The notes beneath the pieces are model-generated. The model was not told the DNA's origin. It saw only the letters and a list, made by a program, of their open reading frames with translations, and searched no databases. Below, piece after piece: positions 6,924 through 14,021 of a DNA stretch of 15,100 nucleotides. This DNA is from Chloroflexota bacterium (GTDB taxonomy: Bacteria; Chloroflexota; UBA6077; JADZDV01), in assembly GCA_020850915.1 (NCBI GenBank), contig JADZDV010000002.1, forward strand, positions 1 through 15,100, in the 5' to 3' direction. The stretch's first letter is position 1; each line of letters opens with the position of its first letter. The position numbers were made by a program, and so were the translations under genes.

Positions 6924-7817
6924 TCAGATGTAGCGCGCCTTCAGGCGCTCGAACTGCTCCGCGTCCACGGCCAGCGGGCGGAGGGCGACCGAATGCTCGG
7001 GGTCCATGCGAATGGCCGGGAGCTGCTCGTCAAACGTGAGGCGCTCGGTCTGGAAGAAGATCCCGGTGGGAATCCGGTCGCCCCACTCCAGACTTCGTTG
7101 GGACGCCTGGCCCAGGTTGCTGATGTCGTGCTCCGGTTCAAGCTTGTAGACGCGCTTGCGGAACCAATCGTACGAGTACTCGTGGCGGTTCCAGGTAACG
7201 CATGGCTGGAGGATGTCCACCAGCGAGTAACCGCGATGCTGGATTGCCGCCTGGATGACCTGGACCAGATGCTTGACGTCGCCGGAAAACGCCCTGGCGA
7301 CGAACGTGGCGCCGGTGGCGAGCGCGATTGCCAGCGGGTTCGCCTGGGCTTCCAGCGAGCCCTCGGGCGTGGTTCCGCCGATGAAGCCGGTCGGCGCGGT
7401 GGGCGAGACCTGACCCTTGGTGAGGCCGTACGTCTGGTTGTCTTGGAGCAGGTGCGTGAAGTTCACATTGCGGCGCATGGCGTGGAGCCAGTGGTTGCCG
7501 CCCTCGCCAATGCCGTCGCCGTCGCCCGTGACGGCCAGCACGGTCATCTCGTGGTGCGCCAGCTTGAAGCCCTGAGCATTTGGCAGGGCCCGGCCGTGCA
7601 GCGTCTGCCAGCCGTTCGCCTTGATATAGTCTGGCAGTTTCGAGCCGCAGCCGATGCCCGAGCTGACCATCACCCGGTGGGGCGGGATCGCCAGTCCGGC
7701 CAGCGCTTGCTGCAGCCCGGCCAGCACGCCGTAGTCGCCGCAGCCAGCACACCAGGTGATCTCCTCCGAGAACACCTGCTTGTAGTCTTTCGCGAGTACT
7801 GTCAGGCTGGCACTCAT
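6924..7817 (-). CDS. korB: 2-oxoacid:ferredoxin oxidoreductase, beta subunit
   Basis: The thiamine-diphosphate and [4Fe-4S]-binding subunit of a CoA-dependent 2-oxoacid:ferredoxin oxidoreductase, most likely 2-oxoglutarate to succinyl-CoA with reduced ferredoxin, working in the cytoplasm with KorA. At 297 residues it has normal length. Candidate cluster cysteines are Cys23 and Cys26 in WCAGCGDYGV, Cys57 in SGIGCGSK and Cys206 in LQPCVTWN. The TPP/Mg motif is GDGDGIGEGGNHWLHAMRRN (about 98-117), followed by DNQTYGLTKGQVSPT. The ATG overlaps the korA stop by 4 bp (ATGA), with a strong AGGAGGT seven bases upstream, indicating translational coupling. Substrate could also be pyruvate or a branched 2-oxoacid; the sequence alone does not settle it. 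Confidence 0.93.
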   Translation of the reverse strand: MSASLTVLAKDYKQVFSEEITWCAGCGDYGVLAGLQQALAGLAIPPHRVMVSSGIGCGSKLPDYIKANGWQTLHGRALPNAQGFKLAHHEMTVLAVTGDGDGIGEGGNHWLHAMRRNVNFTHLLQDNQTYGLTKGQVSPTAPTGFIGGTTPEGSLEAQANPLAIALATGATFVARAFSGDVKHLVQVIQAAIQHRGYSLVDILQPCVTWNRHEYSYDWFRKRVYKLEPEHDISNLGQASQRSLEWGDRIPTGIFFQTERLTFDEQLPAIRMDPEHSVALRPLAVDAEQFERLKARYI

Positions 7818-9580
7818 ACGAGCACCTCCTGACCCAGCCGGTTCCGCGGCCCGAACTGCGAGAGCTGCTCCAGGACGTACTGGACGGACATTGGGCGACC
7901 GTCCCAGCGCAAGATACGAGCGTCCATGTCTACGCCGGTTTCCATTCGGAGGTACTTGCCAAGCTGTCCGGTCGAGTTGCTCTCGACCAGCACCCGGCGC
8001 TTCGCGGCGCGCAGCATCGCCTCGGCCTCGAGCGGGATCGGGAAGAGATCGCGGAAGTGCAGGAGGTTGGCCTGCCCCCGGAGGCGGTCGACCACCGCGC
8101 GCAGGGCGGCCTGCGTACCGCCCCAGGCGACAAAGGTGAGCTCGGCGTCAACAGGGCCGTAGAGCAGCGGCGCCCGCATCTCCCGCTGGGCCAGCTCGAG
8201 CTTGCGCGCCCGCTTGACGACCATCTGGCGGCGGTTGTCGGCGTCCTCGGTGATGCCGCCGAACTCATTGTGCTCGTCGGACATGCCGTGGACCAGGGCC
8301 TTCGGATGGCCCGGGATCGCCCGTGGACTCACGCCGTCAGGGGTGAAGCGATAGCGCGCGTAGTCACCTTCCAGGCCGTCCAGCGCCGCGTAGTCCAGTA
8401 GCTTGCCGCGGTCCACGCTGGCTTGTACGGTGGCCAGGTCGAAGGCCGCCGGATCGACGTCGACGTTGCTGCCAGCCAGATGGTGGTGGCTCATCACGAT
8501 CACGGGGCACTGGTAGCGCTCCGCCAGGTTGAACGCGCGTGCCGTGTCTTCGAACGCCTCCTCGACTGTGCCAGGCGCCAGGACAATGCGGGGGAACTCG
8601 CCATGCCCGCCGTTCAGAGCAAAGAGAAGGTCACCTTGCTCGTCGCGCGTCGGCAAGCCCGTAGCGGGACCGGCGCGCTGGACTTCGACGACTACCACGG
8701 GTACTTCGCACATGCCGGCGAGCGAGAGGTGCTCCACCATCAGCGCGAAGCCGCCGCCGCTGGAGCCAGTGAGCGCCCGGACACCGGCCCACGATGCGCC
8801 TAGCGCCTCGCCAATCGCCGAGATCTCATCCTCCGTCTGGTGGACGACGATCCCCATGTCTGCCGCGCGGATGAGCCCCTCGAGGACGCTCGACCAGGGC
8901 GTCATCGGGTAGCCCGAGGCGAACTTGCAGCCCGCCGCGACAGCGCCCAGGACGATGGCGGAGTTGCCGTCAATCAGCATGCGTCCAGCCACGCCCGGGG
9001 ATGGCGGCAGCCGGTACTGGAAATCGACGCCCCGCTCGAAGATCCAGTCGCGCGACGCGCGGGCCACCTCGATGTTCTTCTCGGCTACCTCCGGCGACTT
9101 CCGGCCGAAGTTCTGGCGCATGATCGCTTCCATCGTGTCGAGCGAAGCACCGGCGAGCGCCGCCGCCGCGCCGAGAGCGGCGGTGTTGGTCATGACCCGG
9201 TTGCCACCAACTTGTTCGGCGATGTGGCGGAGCGGTGCGCGGATGGGAATGGCGCCGCGGGCACGCAGCTCGTCCTCGGAGACATTCTTGAGTCCCTCGT
9301 CGAACACGACCGCCGCGCCGGGCGCCAGCCGGTGGGAGTAGTGCTCGATCGTCTGGCCGTCGAGGTCCAGCAGGATGTGCCACTGATCGCCATTGCACCG
9401 AACGGCCTGGTCCGAGGCCCGGATCTCGTAGAAGATATGGCCGCCTCGGATGCGAGATTCATAGTCAAACTGGCTGAAAACGTGGTAGCCGGCTCGCATG
9501 AGCGCTCTGGCGTAGCCCGAGCCGCTCGAGTCCACCCCGGCGCCGGCTTCCCCGCCTAGAATTGTGACAACGTCACCCAT
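7814..9580 (-). CDS. korA: 2-oxoacid:acceptor oxidoreductase, fused gamma-alpha subunit
   Basis: Partner of KorB in ferredoxin-dependent oxidative decarboxylation of a 2-oxoacid. Its 588 residues hold an N-terminal gamma domain (about 1-185: GGEAGAGVDSSGSGYARAL, FDYESRIRGGH) fused to an alpha pyrimidine-binding domain (about 205-400: SGYPMTPWSSVLEGL, TEDEISAIGEALGASWAG, LTGSSGGGFALMVEH, GLPTRDEQGDLLFAL). A transketolase-C-like domain follows near 480-570 (AELTFVAWGGTQAALRAV). No CxxCxxC ferredoxin domain is present, so an external ferredoxin is expected. The ATG at 9580 has GGAGG five bases upstream (minus strand, 9590-9586) and a TATAAT box 48 bp away. This gamma-alpha fusion is the usual KorA form in Actinobacteria, Chloroflexota and aerobic relatives. 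Confidence 0.94.
   Translation of the reverse strand: MGDVVTILGGEAGAGVDSSGSGYARALMRAGYHVFSQFDYESRIRGGHIFYEIRASDQAVRCNGDQWHILLDLDGQTIEHYSHRLAPGAAVVFDEGLKNVSEDELRARGAIPIRAPLRHIAEQVGGNRVMTNTAALGAAAALAGASLDTMEAIMRQNFGRKSPEVAEKNIEVARASRDWIFERGVDFQYRLPPSPGVAGRMLIDGNSAIVLGAVAAGCKFASGYPMTPWSSVLEGLIRAADMGIVVHQTEDEISAIGEALGASWAGVRALTGSSGGGFALMVEHLSLAGMCEVPVVVVEVQRAGPATGLPTRDEQGDLLFALNGGHGEFPRIVLAPGTVEEAFEDTARAFNLAERYQCPVIVMSHHHLAGSNVDVDPAAFDLATVQASVDRGKLLDYAALDGLEGDYARYRFTPDGVSPRAIPGHPKALVHGMSDEHNEFGGITEDADNRRQMVVKRARKLELAQREMRAPLLYGPVDAELTFVAWGGTQAALRAVVDRLRGQANLLHFRDLFPIPLEAEAMLRAAKRRVLVESNSTGQLGKYLRMETGVDMDARILRWDGRPMSVQYVLEQLSQFGPRNRLGQEVLV
7824..7830 (-). promoter_or_regulatory. Strong ribosome binding site of korB inside korA
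   Basis: On the minus strand AGGAGGT lies seven bases before the korB ATG, inside the last codons of korA. Together with the ATGA overlap it fixes the korB start. It is the longest anti-Shine-Dalgarno match I noticed in the window. Confidence 0.8.
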
Positions 9581-9627
9581 TGATGCCTCCAGGACACGGA
9601 CCGAGCCGCCGGCCCGATCCCGGCCGC

Positions 9628-9633
9628 ATTATA
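9628..9633 (-). promoter_or_regulatory. Consensus -10 box for korAB
   Basis: A perfect TATAAT on the minus strand would start transcription near 9621, about 41 bp ahead of the korA ATG and its GGAGG. The hexamer at the right distance upstream (TTACAC, 17-bp spacer) is a poor -35, and a perfect TTGACA lies 37 bp upstream, too far to pair with it. An activator-dependent promoter is therefore plausible. Confidence 0.55.
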
Positions 9634-9654
9634 GCGAATTCCTATGACTCGTGT

Positions 9655-9668
9655 AATAGATTTCTATT
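9655..9668. promoter_or_regulatory. AT-rich palindrome over the korAB -35 region, candidate operator
   Basis: AATAGA-TT-TCTATT is a perfect 6-bp inverted repeat with a 2-bp centre. It covers the place where the -35 of the korAB promoter should be. A second, looser one (ATAG 9631-9634 with CTAT 9642-9645 around GAATTC) touches the -10. Binding by the divergently encoded regulator is a guess from position only. Confidence 0.35.
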
Positions 9669-9845
9669 TCTGTCAACGTCGCGCGGAGCTCTCAGTGACG
9701 CGAACGGCGTCTGGCCTGAGCCTTCCAGGGTGGTCTCGGTCGGTTTGTCGTGGCCAGCGGGGGTGGCATATGGCGAGCGGACCGGGAGGCCCTTCCGCGA
9801 GAGTGAGAGAACGGCCGAAGAATGTGTGATGGGCCGACTGGGCCC

Positions 9846-9876
9846 TTGCCGACTTCTGGAGAATTCTGTAAATTCT
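9846..9876 (+). promoter_or_regulatory. Candidate promoter and operator of the tetrapyrrole operon
   Basis: TTGCCG (9846-9851), a 17-bp spacer and TAAATT (9869-9874) each match four of six consensus positions and would start transcription around 9881, five bases before the regulator's ATG. An inverted repeat, AGAATT (9860-9865) with AATTCT (9871-9876) around CTGTA, overlaps the -10. That is where a self-controlling DNA-binding protein would be expected to sit. No Shine-Dalgarno stands at the normal distance from the ATG. Confidence 0.35.
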
Positions 9877-9885
9877 AGACACGAG

Positions 9886-10548
9886 ATGGTGCGAAGAACG
9901 CTGACGCCGACGGTAGACAGCGGCGACTCGGCGCGCTGGCTGACGATCCAGCGCGCGAGCGAGATGCTCGGCGTCAGCCAGGCCACGTTACGCGTCTGGA
10001 GCGCCCACGGCAAGCTGCGGACGTATATCACGCCGGGCGGGCATCGGCGTTTTCTGGAGTCCGAGCTCCGCGGGATGGTCGACCAGCAAGAGACGCTACC
10101 GCCGAATCTCTCCGAGCTGCTGCTGGCCTCGAGGGAGCGCTACGAAGCGGTTGCTCGCAAGGCCGTGGCTTCGAGCCCCTGGCTGCGGACGTTCGACGAC
10201 GCGGCTCGACTGACGTTCCGCATCCTCGGCAACTCGATGCTCCAGCTCCTGACGGTCTACCTTGTGGCTGGACGGCGAGAACGAGAGCGGTGCCTGGCTC
10301 AGGGCAGAGAGGTAGCGGAGCGATACGGCGCGCAGGCGGCCTCGCTCGGACTGAGTCTGCCTCAGACAACCGAGGCGTTCCTGCTGTTCCGGAACCCGGT
10401 CCTGGAGACGGTGACCCGGTGGTTTCGGGAACAGCCCTCGGCGCGTAGAGGCCCGGAGGACGTGCTGCGCCGGGTGAACACGTTTATGGACGAGGTGCTT
10501 GTGAAGATGTCAGCCGCCCACGAAGCCGCTGGGCGTGCGAATGCCTAG
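9886..10548 (+). CDS. MerR/BldC-like helix-turn-helix regulator with C-terminal helical domain
   Basis: A DNA-binding protein of 220 residues. Residues 16-57 form a MerR-type winged helix-turn-helix (LTIQRASEMLGVSQATLRVW, then the wing motif TPGGHRRF), close to the short BldC/excisionase kind. Residues about 75-215 are a mostly helical domain with segments such as RYEAVARKAV, LRTFDDAARLTFRILGN, TEAFLLFRNPVLETV and LRRVNTFMDEVLVKM. It recalls the helical N-terminal sensor domains of RsbR/PucR-like proteins, but I cannot name its ligand. I chose the ATG at 9886 because the HTH begins soon after it and candidate promoter elements lie directly upstream; ATG 9829 would add 19 residues. Its last 14 bp overlap sirC, so it is the first gene of the tetrapyrrole operon. 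It probably controls that operon or the divergent korAB. Confidence 0.82.
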   Translation: MVRRTLTPTVDSGDSARWLTIQRASEMLGVSQATLRVWSAHGKLRTYITPGGHRRFLESELRGMVDQQETLPPNLSELLLASRERYEAVARKAVASSPWLRTFDDAARLTFRILGNSMLQLLTVYLVAGRRERERCLAQGREVAERYGAQAASLGLSLPQTTEAFLLFRNPVLETVTRWFREQPSARRGPEDVLRRVNTFMDEVLVKMSAAHEAAGRANA

Positions 10549-11179
10549 GCTGTACCCGCTGATGCTCGACCTCGACGGGCAGTCGTGCGTCGTCGTCGGG
10601 GGTGGGCCGGTGGCCGTGCGAAAAGCTCGTGGACTGCGCGCCGCGGGCGCTGCTGTCACGCTGGTAGCGCCGACCTTCTGCGACGAAGCGCGCGAGCTGG
10701 CGGCCAGCGGCCAGGCCGCGCTGATCGAGCGGATGTTTGACGAGGCGGATGTTCGCGATGCGTTGCTGGTCTTCGCGGCGACGGACCGCGCCGACGTGAA
10801 CGACCTGGTCCAGGCGACCGCGGAGCGGCACGGCGCGCTGGTCAACCGGGCGGATGCGGGCGGCGCCGGTGACTTTCAAGTACCGGCCGTGGTCGAGCGC
10901 GACGGGCTGGTGGTGGCGATCTCGACCGGAGGCCGCGGCCCGGCCTTCGCGGCGAGCCTGCGTCGCGAGCTGGAACGGCTGCTCGCGCCGGAGCGGGTGC
11001 AGCTGCTCGATCTGTACGAGCAGGCGCGTGCCGCGCTGCATCACGAAGGCCGCTCGACGGACGCTGTGAGCTGGGACGCGGTGGAGCAGGAGCCGCTGCT
11101 GCGGCTGCTTCGCGAGGGGCGAGTCGACGAGGCGCGCGCGGCGCTGAACAACCGGCTGGCCCCCCTGGAGGCGCGGTAG
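10535..11179 (+). CDS. sirC: Precorrin-2 dehydrogenase / sirohydrochlorin synthesis protein (SirC/Met8-like)
   Basis: NAD-dependent oxidation of precorrin-2 to sirohydrochlorin, on the way to siroheme or cobalamin. The product has 214 residues from GTG 10535, or 212 from ATG 10541. The N-terminus YPLMLDLDGQSCVVVGGGPV with VAVRKARGL is the standard SirC/CysG-N dinucleotide fold. The stretch from VNRADAGGAGDF through VPAVVERDGLVVAISTGGRG matches the NVVDD/ISTGGxSP region; its first Asp aligns with the catalytic Asp of CysG/Met8p. A helical tail (ASLRRELERLL) follows. There is no C-terminal methyltransferase domain; that activity is in the CobA-HemD fusion two genes on. It overlaps the regulator by 14 bp and precedes hemA by 1 bp, implying cotranscription. 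Iron-chelatase activity, as in Met8p, is possible but unproven. Confidence 0.9.
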   Translation: MRMPRLYPLMLDLDGQSCVVVGGGPVAVRKARGLRAAGAAVTLVAPTFCDEARELAASGQAALIERMFDEADVRDALLVFAATDRADVNDLVQATAERHGALVNRADAGGAGDFQVPAVVERDGLVVAISTGGRGPAFAASLRRELERLLAPERVQLLDLYEQARAALHHEGRSTDAVSWDAVEQEPLLRLLREGRVDEARAALNNRLAPLEAR

Positions 11180-11180
11180 G

Positions 11181-12455
11181 GTGCTGCTGCAGCTTGGCCT
11201 GAGTCACCAGGACGCGCCCGTCGCGGTCCGCGAGCGGCTGGCAGTCTCGGAAGAGAGGCTTTCTGATGCACTCCAGTCGCTCCGCGGCGAGATCAAAGAG
11301 GGCGTCATCCTCTCGACCTGCAATCGCACAGAGATCTACGCGCTGGTGGGCCACCGGCTCACTGGCCGCCGAGCGCTCGATCGCTTCCTCGGCGAGCTGA
11401 CCGGCATGCGGGCGGACGAGTTCTCGCCCCACCTGCACGAGCGCTGGCAAGATGACGCGATCCGGCACCTGTTCCGGGTGGCGGCGGGTCTCGACTCAAT
11501 GATCGTGGGCGAGGCGCAGATTCTCGGGCAGGTCCGGCTGGCCAGCGACGCCGCGGCGACAGCCGGCGCCGCGGGTCCCGTGCTGCAGCGCCTGTTCAAC
11601 CGAGCGGTCGTCGTCGGCAAGCGCGCTCGGACCGAGACGTCGATCTCGCGACACGCCGTCAGCCTTAGCTACGCGGCGATCGAGCAGGCCGGTCGCGTGC
11701 TGGGCACTCTCCGCGGGACGACCGCCCTGCTCGTCGGCGCGGGCAAGATGGGCGAGCTGGCCGCGATGTCGCTTCGGAACAAAGGTGTCGAGCGGGTGCT
11801 GGTTGCGAACCGCACAGACGCCCGCGCCCAATCGCTGGTGCAGCGGCTGGGAGGGGAGTCCTGGCCGTTCGAGCGGCTTGCGAGCGCGCTCGAGGCGGCC
11901 GACCTGGTCATTAGCTCGACCTCGGCGGCGCACTACGTGGTGACCGCGAGTATGGTCGAGGATGCCCTGCGGGAGCGTCCGGAGCGCCCGCTGGCGCTGG
12001 TGGATATCGCAGTGCCGCGAGACGTCGAGCCGGCCGTCGCCGACCTCCAGAACGTCCACCTGTTCAACATCGACGATCTGCGCTCTGTCTGCGAGTCGAA
12101 CCTCGAGCAGCGTCGGATCGAGGCGCTCAAGGTGGAGCAGTTCGTTGAGGTGGAGCTGGACCGGTTCGCCGACTGGCTGCACGCACGAGACGTCGCACCA
12201 ACGATCGGCGAGCTGGTCAACAAGGCAGAGAGGATCCGACAGCAGGAGCTGGAGCGATCGCTCGTCAAGCTGAATGGGCTCTCTGAGCGCGATCTCAACA
12301 CGGTGAACGCCCTCACCACGGCCATCGTCAACAAGCTGCTGCACGATCCAATCGTCCGTCTGAAGCAGCGGCACGAGCAGGTCCACTCGCGGCACTATTC
12401 GCACGCGGTCCGTGAGCTGTTCGCGCTGCCGCCCGAGCCGCGCGTCTCCGAATAG
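11181..12455 (+). CDS. hemA: Glutamyl-tRNA reductase
   Basis: NADPH-dependent reduction of glutamyl-tRNA(Glu) to glutamate-1-semialdehyde, the first committed step of C5-pathway tetrapyrrole synthesis. It has the normal length at 424 residues. GLSHQDAPVAVRE is at 6-18, the active-site Cys47 in STCNRTE, HLFRVAAGLDSMIVGEAQIL near 95-115, the NADPH fold LLVGAGKMGELAA near 182, and a helical dimerisation domain at the C-terminus with NKLLHDPIVRLK. The GTG start at 11181 sits one base after the sirC stop, with GGAGG (11167-11171) nine bases upstream. Like other C5-pathway enzymes, HemA is probably feedback-controlled by heme in many bacteria; nothing here shows it directly. Confidence 0.97.
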   Translation: MLLQLGLSHQDAPVAVRERLAVSEERLSDALQSLRGEIKEGVILSTCNRTEIYALVGHRLTGRRALDRFLGELTGMRADEFSPHLHERWQDDAIRHLFRVAAGLDSMIVGEAQILGQVRLASDAAATAGAAGPVLQRLFNRAVVVGKRARTETSISRHAVSLSYAAIEQAGRVLGTLRGTTALLVGAGKMGELAAMSLRNKGVERVLVANRTDARAQSLVQRLGGESWPFERLASALEAADLVISSTSAAHYVVTASMVEDALRERPERPLALVDIAVPRDVEPAVADLQNVHLFNIDDLRSVCESNLEQRRIEALKVEQFVEVELDRFADWLHARDVAPTIGELVNKAERIRQQELERSLVKLNGLSERDLNTVNALTTAIVNKLLHDPIVRLKQRHEQVHSRHYSHAVRELFALPPEPRVSE

Positions 12456-12470
12456 GCCGGGCCGCACTGC

Positions 12471-14021
12471 GTGGAACATGCGCCCGGCTGTGTGTACCTC
12501 GTGGGGGCCGGACCAGGAGACCCGGGCCTCGTGACCGTCCGCGGCGCGGAGCTGGTCCGCCAGGCGGACGTCATCGTCTACGACCGGCTGGTCAACCCTG
12601 CGCTGCTGAAGCTGGCTCGACCCGAATGCGAGCTGGTCTACATGGGCAAGGAGGGCCGCGGACCGTCCGCGGCGCAGCGCGAGGTCGCGGCGCGCCTGGT
12701 CGAGTTTGGACGGCGTGGACGGAAGGTCGTCCGCCTGAAAAGCGGTGATCCGTACGTCTTCGGCCGCGGCGGCGAGGAGGCGCTGGCGCTCGCGGAGGCG
12801 GGAATCCCCTTCGAGGTTGTGCCGGGCATCACCTCGGTTCTCGCGGCGGCGGCGTACGTCGGCATCCCGGTCACCCAGCGAGGGCTGGCTACCACCTTCA
12901 CGATCACAACCGGGCACGATCATCCGGACGAGACCGAGTCCGCCATCGACTGGTCGGCGCTGGCGAGGAGTTCGCACACCGTGGCCTTCCTGATGGGGAT
13001 CGAGCATGTCGAGAAGATCTGCGAGCGGCTGATCGCGGAGGGACGCCGCCAGGACGAGCCCGCGGCGCTCGTTCGCTGGGCCACGAGGTCCGATCAGGAG
13101 GTCGTCCTGGCGACGCTCGCGACGATGGTCGGAGCGGCGCGAGAGGCTGGGATTCAGCCACCGGCCGTCCTCCTGGTTGGCCAGGTCGTGCGGCTGAGCG
13201 AGCAGCTCAACTGGTCTGCCAGACGCCCGCTCCACGGCCGCCGGGTGCTCGTGACCCGACCACGAGAACAGGCCGACGAGCTGTCCGAGCGACTGAGGGC
13301 GCTCGGAGCAGAGGCGATCGAGACGCCGACGATCCGGATCGCGCCGCTGGCGACGTTCGACGCGCTGGACGACGCGCTCCGACGACTGCCCGAGGTCGAC
13401 TGGGTCGTGTTCACCAGTGTCAACGGAGTGGAGGCGACGTTCGAGCGTCTCGATCACCTGGGGCTGGACGCTCGCGCGTTTGGACGCGTCCGCGTCGCCG
13501 TGATCGGTCCCGCGACCGAGCGTCGGGTGCGGCTGCGCGGCATTCGAGCCGACTTCATTCCCGCGACGTACACGTCAGAGGAGATCGTCAAGCAGCTCGG
13601 ACCACGGCTGGAGCGAGGCTCGCGCGTCCTGCTGCTGAGGGCGGATCTCGCCCCGTCCCATCTCGCGACCGGCCTGACCGCTCGGGGTGCCGACGTGCAG
13701 TCGGTCGTCGCCTATCGTACGCTGCCGGACGATGGCGCCCGCACCGAGCTACCGCGGGTGCTCAGGGAGCGGCGGGTGCACGCCGTGACCTTCACCAGCG
13801 CCTCGACGGTGCGCGGCCTGCTCGCTGCCCTCGACGGCGAGGTCGAGCTGCTTGGCGGGGCGCTCATCGCGGCGATCGGACCGGTAACGGCGCGAGCTGT
13901 CGAGGAGGCCGGCTTGCGCGTCGATGCCGTGGCCAGAGACTACACTATCGATGGCCTGATACGCGCGCTGGTCGAACGGCTGGTGGCCGAGCGCGTGTCG
14001 GAACCTGGAGGTCATCCATGA
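12471..14021 (+). CDS. cobA-hemD: Uroporphyrinogen-III C-methyltransferase fused to uroporphyrinogen-III synthase
   Basis: A two-domain protein of 516 residues. Residues about 5-245 are the SAM-dependent methyltransferase CobA/SUMT, making precorrin-2 from uroporphyrinogen [61 protein letters not shown] and TITTGHD. Residues about 255-505 are HemD, which closes hydroxymethylbilane into uroporphyrinogen [59 protein letters not shown] and [14 protein letters not shown]. The fusion joins the branch-point producer and the first siroheme/B12 enzyme. It starts with GTG 12471, 15 bp after hemA, and ends overlapping hemB by 4 bp. No hemC precedes the HemD domain, which is unusual for this gene order. 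No frame damage is visible. Confidence 0.95.
   Translation: MEHAPGCVYLVGAGPGDPGLVTVRGAELVRQADVIVYDRLVNPALLKLARPECELVYMGKEGRGPSAAQREVAARLVEFGRRGRKVVRLKSGDPYVFGRGGEEALALAEAGIPFEVVPGITSVLAAAAYVGIPVTQRGLATTFTITTGHDHPDETESAIDWSALARSSHTVAFLMGIEHVEKICERLIAEGRRQDEPAALVRWATRSDQEVVLATLATMVGAAREAGIQPPAVLLVGQVVRLSEQLNWSARRPLHGRRVLVTRPREQADELSERLRALGAEAIETPTIRIAPLATFDALDDALRRLPEVDWVVFTSVNGVEATFERLDHLGLDARAFGRVRVAVIGPATERRVRLRGIRADFIPATYTSEEIVKQLGPRLERGSRVLLLRADLAPSHLATGLTARGADVQSVVAYRTLPDDGARTELPRVLRERRVHAVTFTSASTVRGLLAALDGEVELLGGALIAAIGPVTARAVEEAGLRVDAVARDYTIDGLIRALVERLVAERVSEPGGHP

Larger units (their letters stand above)
9581..9885. other. Divergent control region between korAB and the tetrapyrrole operon
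   Basis: The 305 bp between two divergent operons hold two AT-rich patches (about 9628-9675 and 9860-9878) in an otherwise GC-rich stretch. Each patch carries promoter-like hexamers and palindromes, listed separately. A + strand frame stays open through the region but shows no protein-like content, so it is treated as non-coding. Confidence 0.7.

Noticed and set aside
6993..9559. Long + strand frames opposite korB and korA (for example 6993-7832 and 8840-9559)
   Set aside because: They mirror the codon pattern of the conserved korAB genes and show no recognisable domains.
9580..9885. N-terminal extension of the regulator up to 9580
   Set aside because: The added residues are not protein-like, and they would overlap the divergent korA promoter, its ribosome site and the AT-rich palindromes.
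12456..12470. Cobalamin riboswitch or other leader before cobA-hemD
   Set aside because: The gap to hemA is 15 bp, too short for any riboswitch, and none was seen ahead of sirC.
11496..13457. Long open frame (about 650 codons) on the minus strand opposite hemA and cobA-hemD
   Set aside because: It is antisense to two unmistakable conserved genes. Its translation is Arg/Asp/Gln/Leu-rich without any family motif, as expected for mirror frames in GC-rich DNA.
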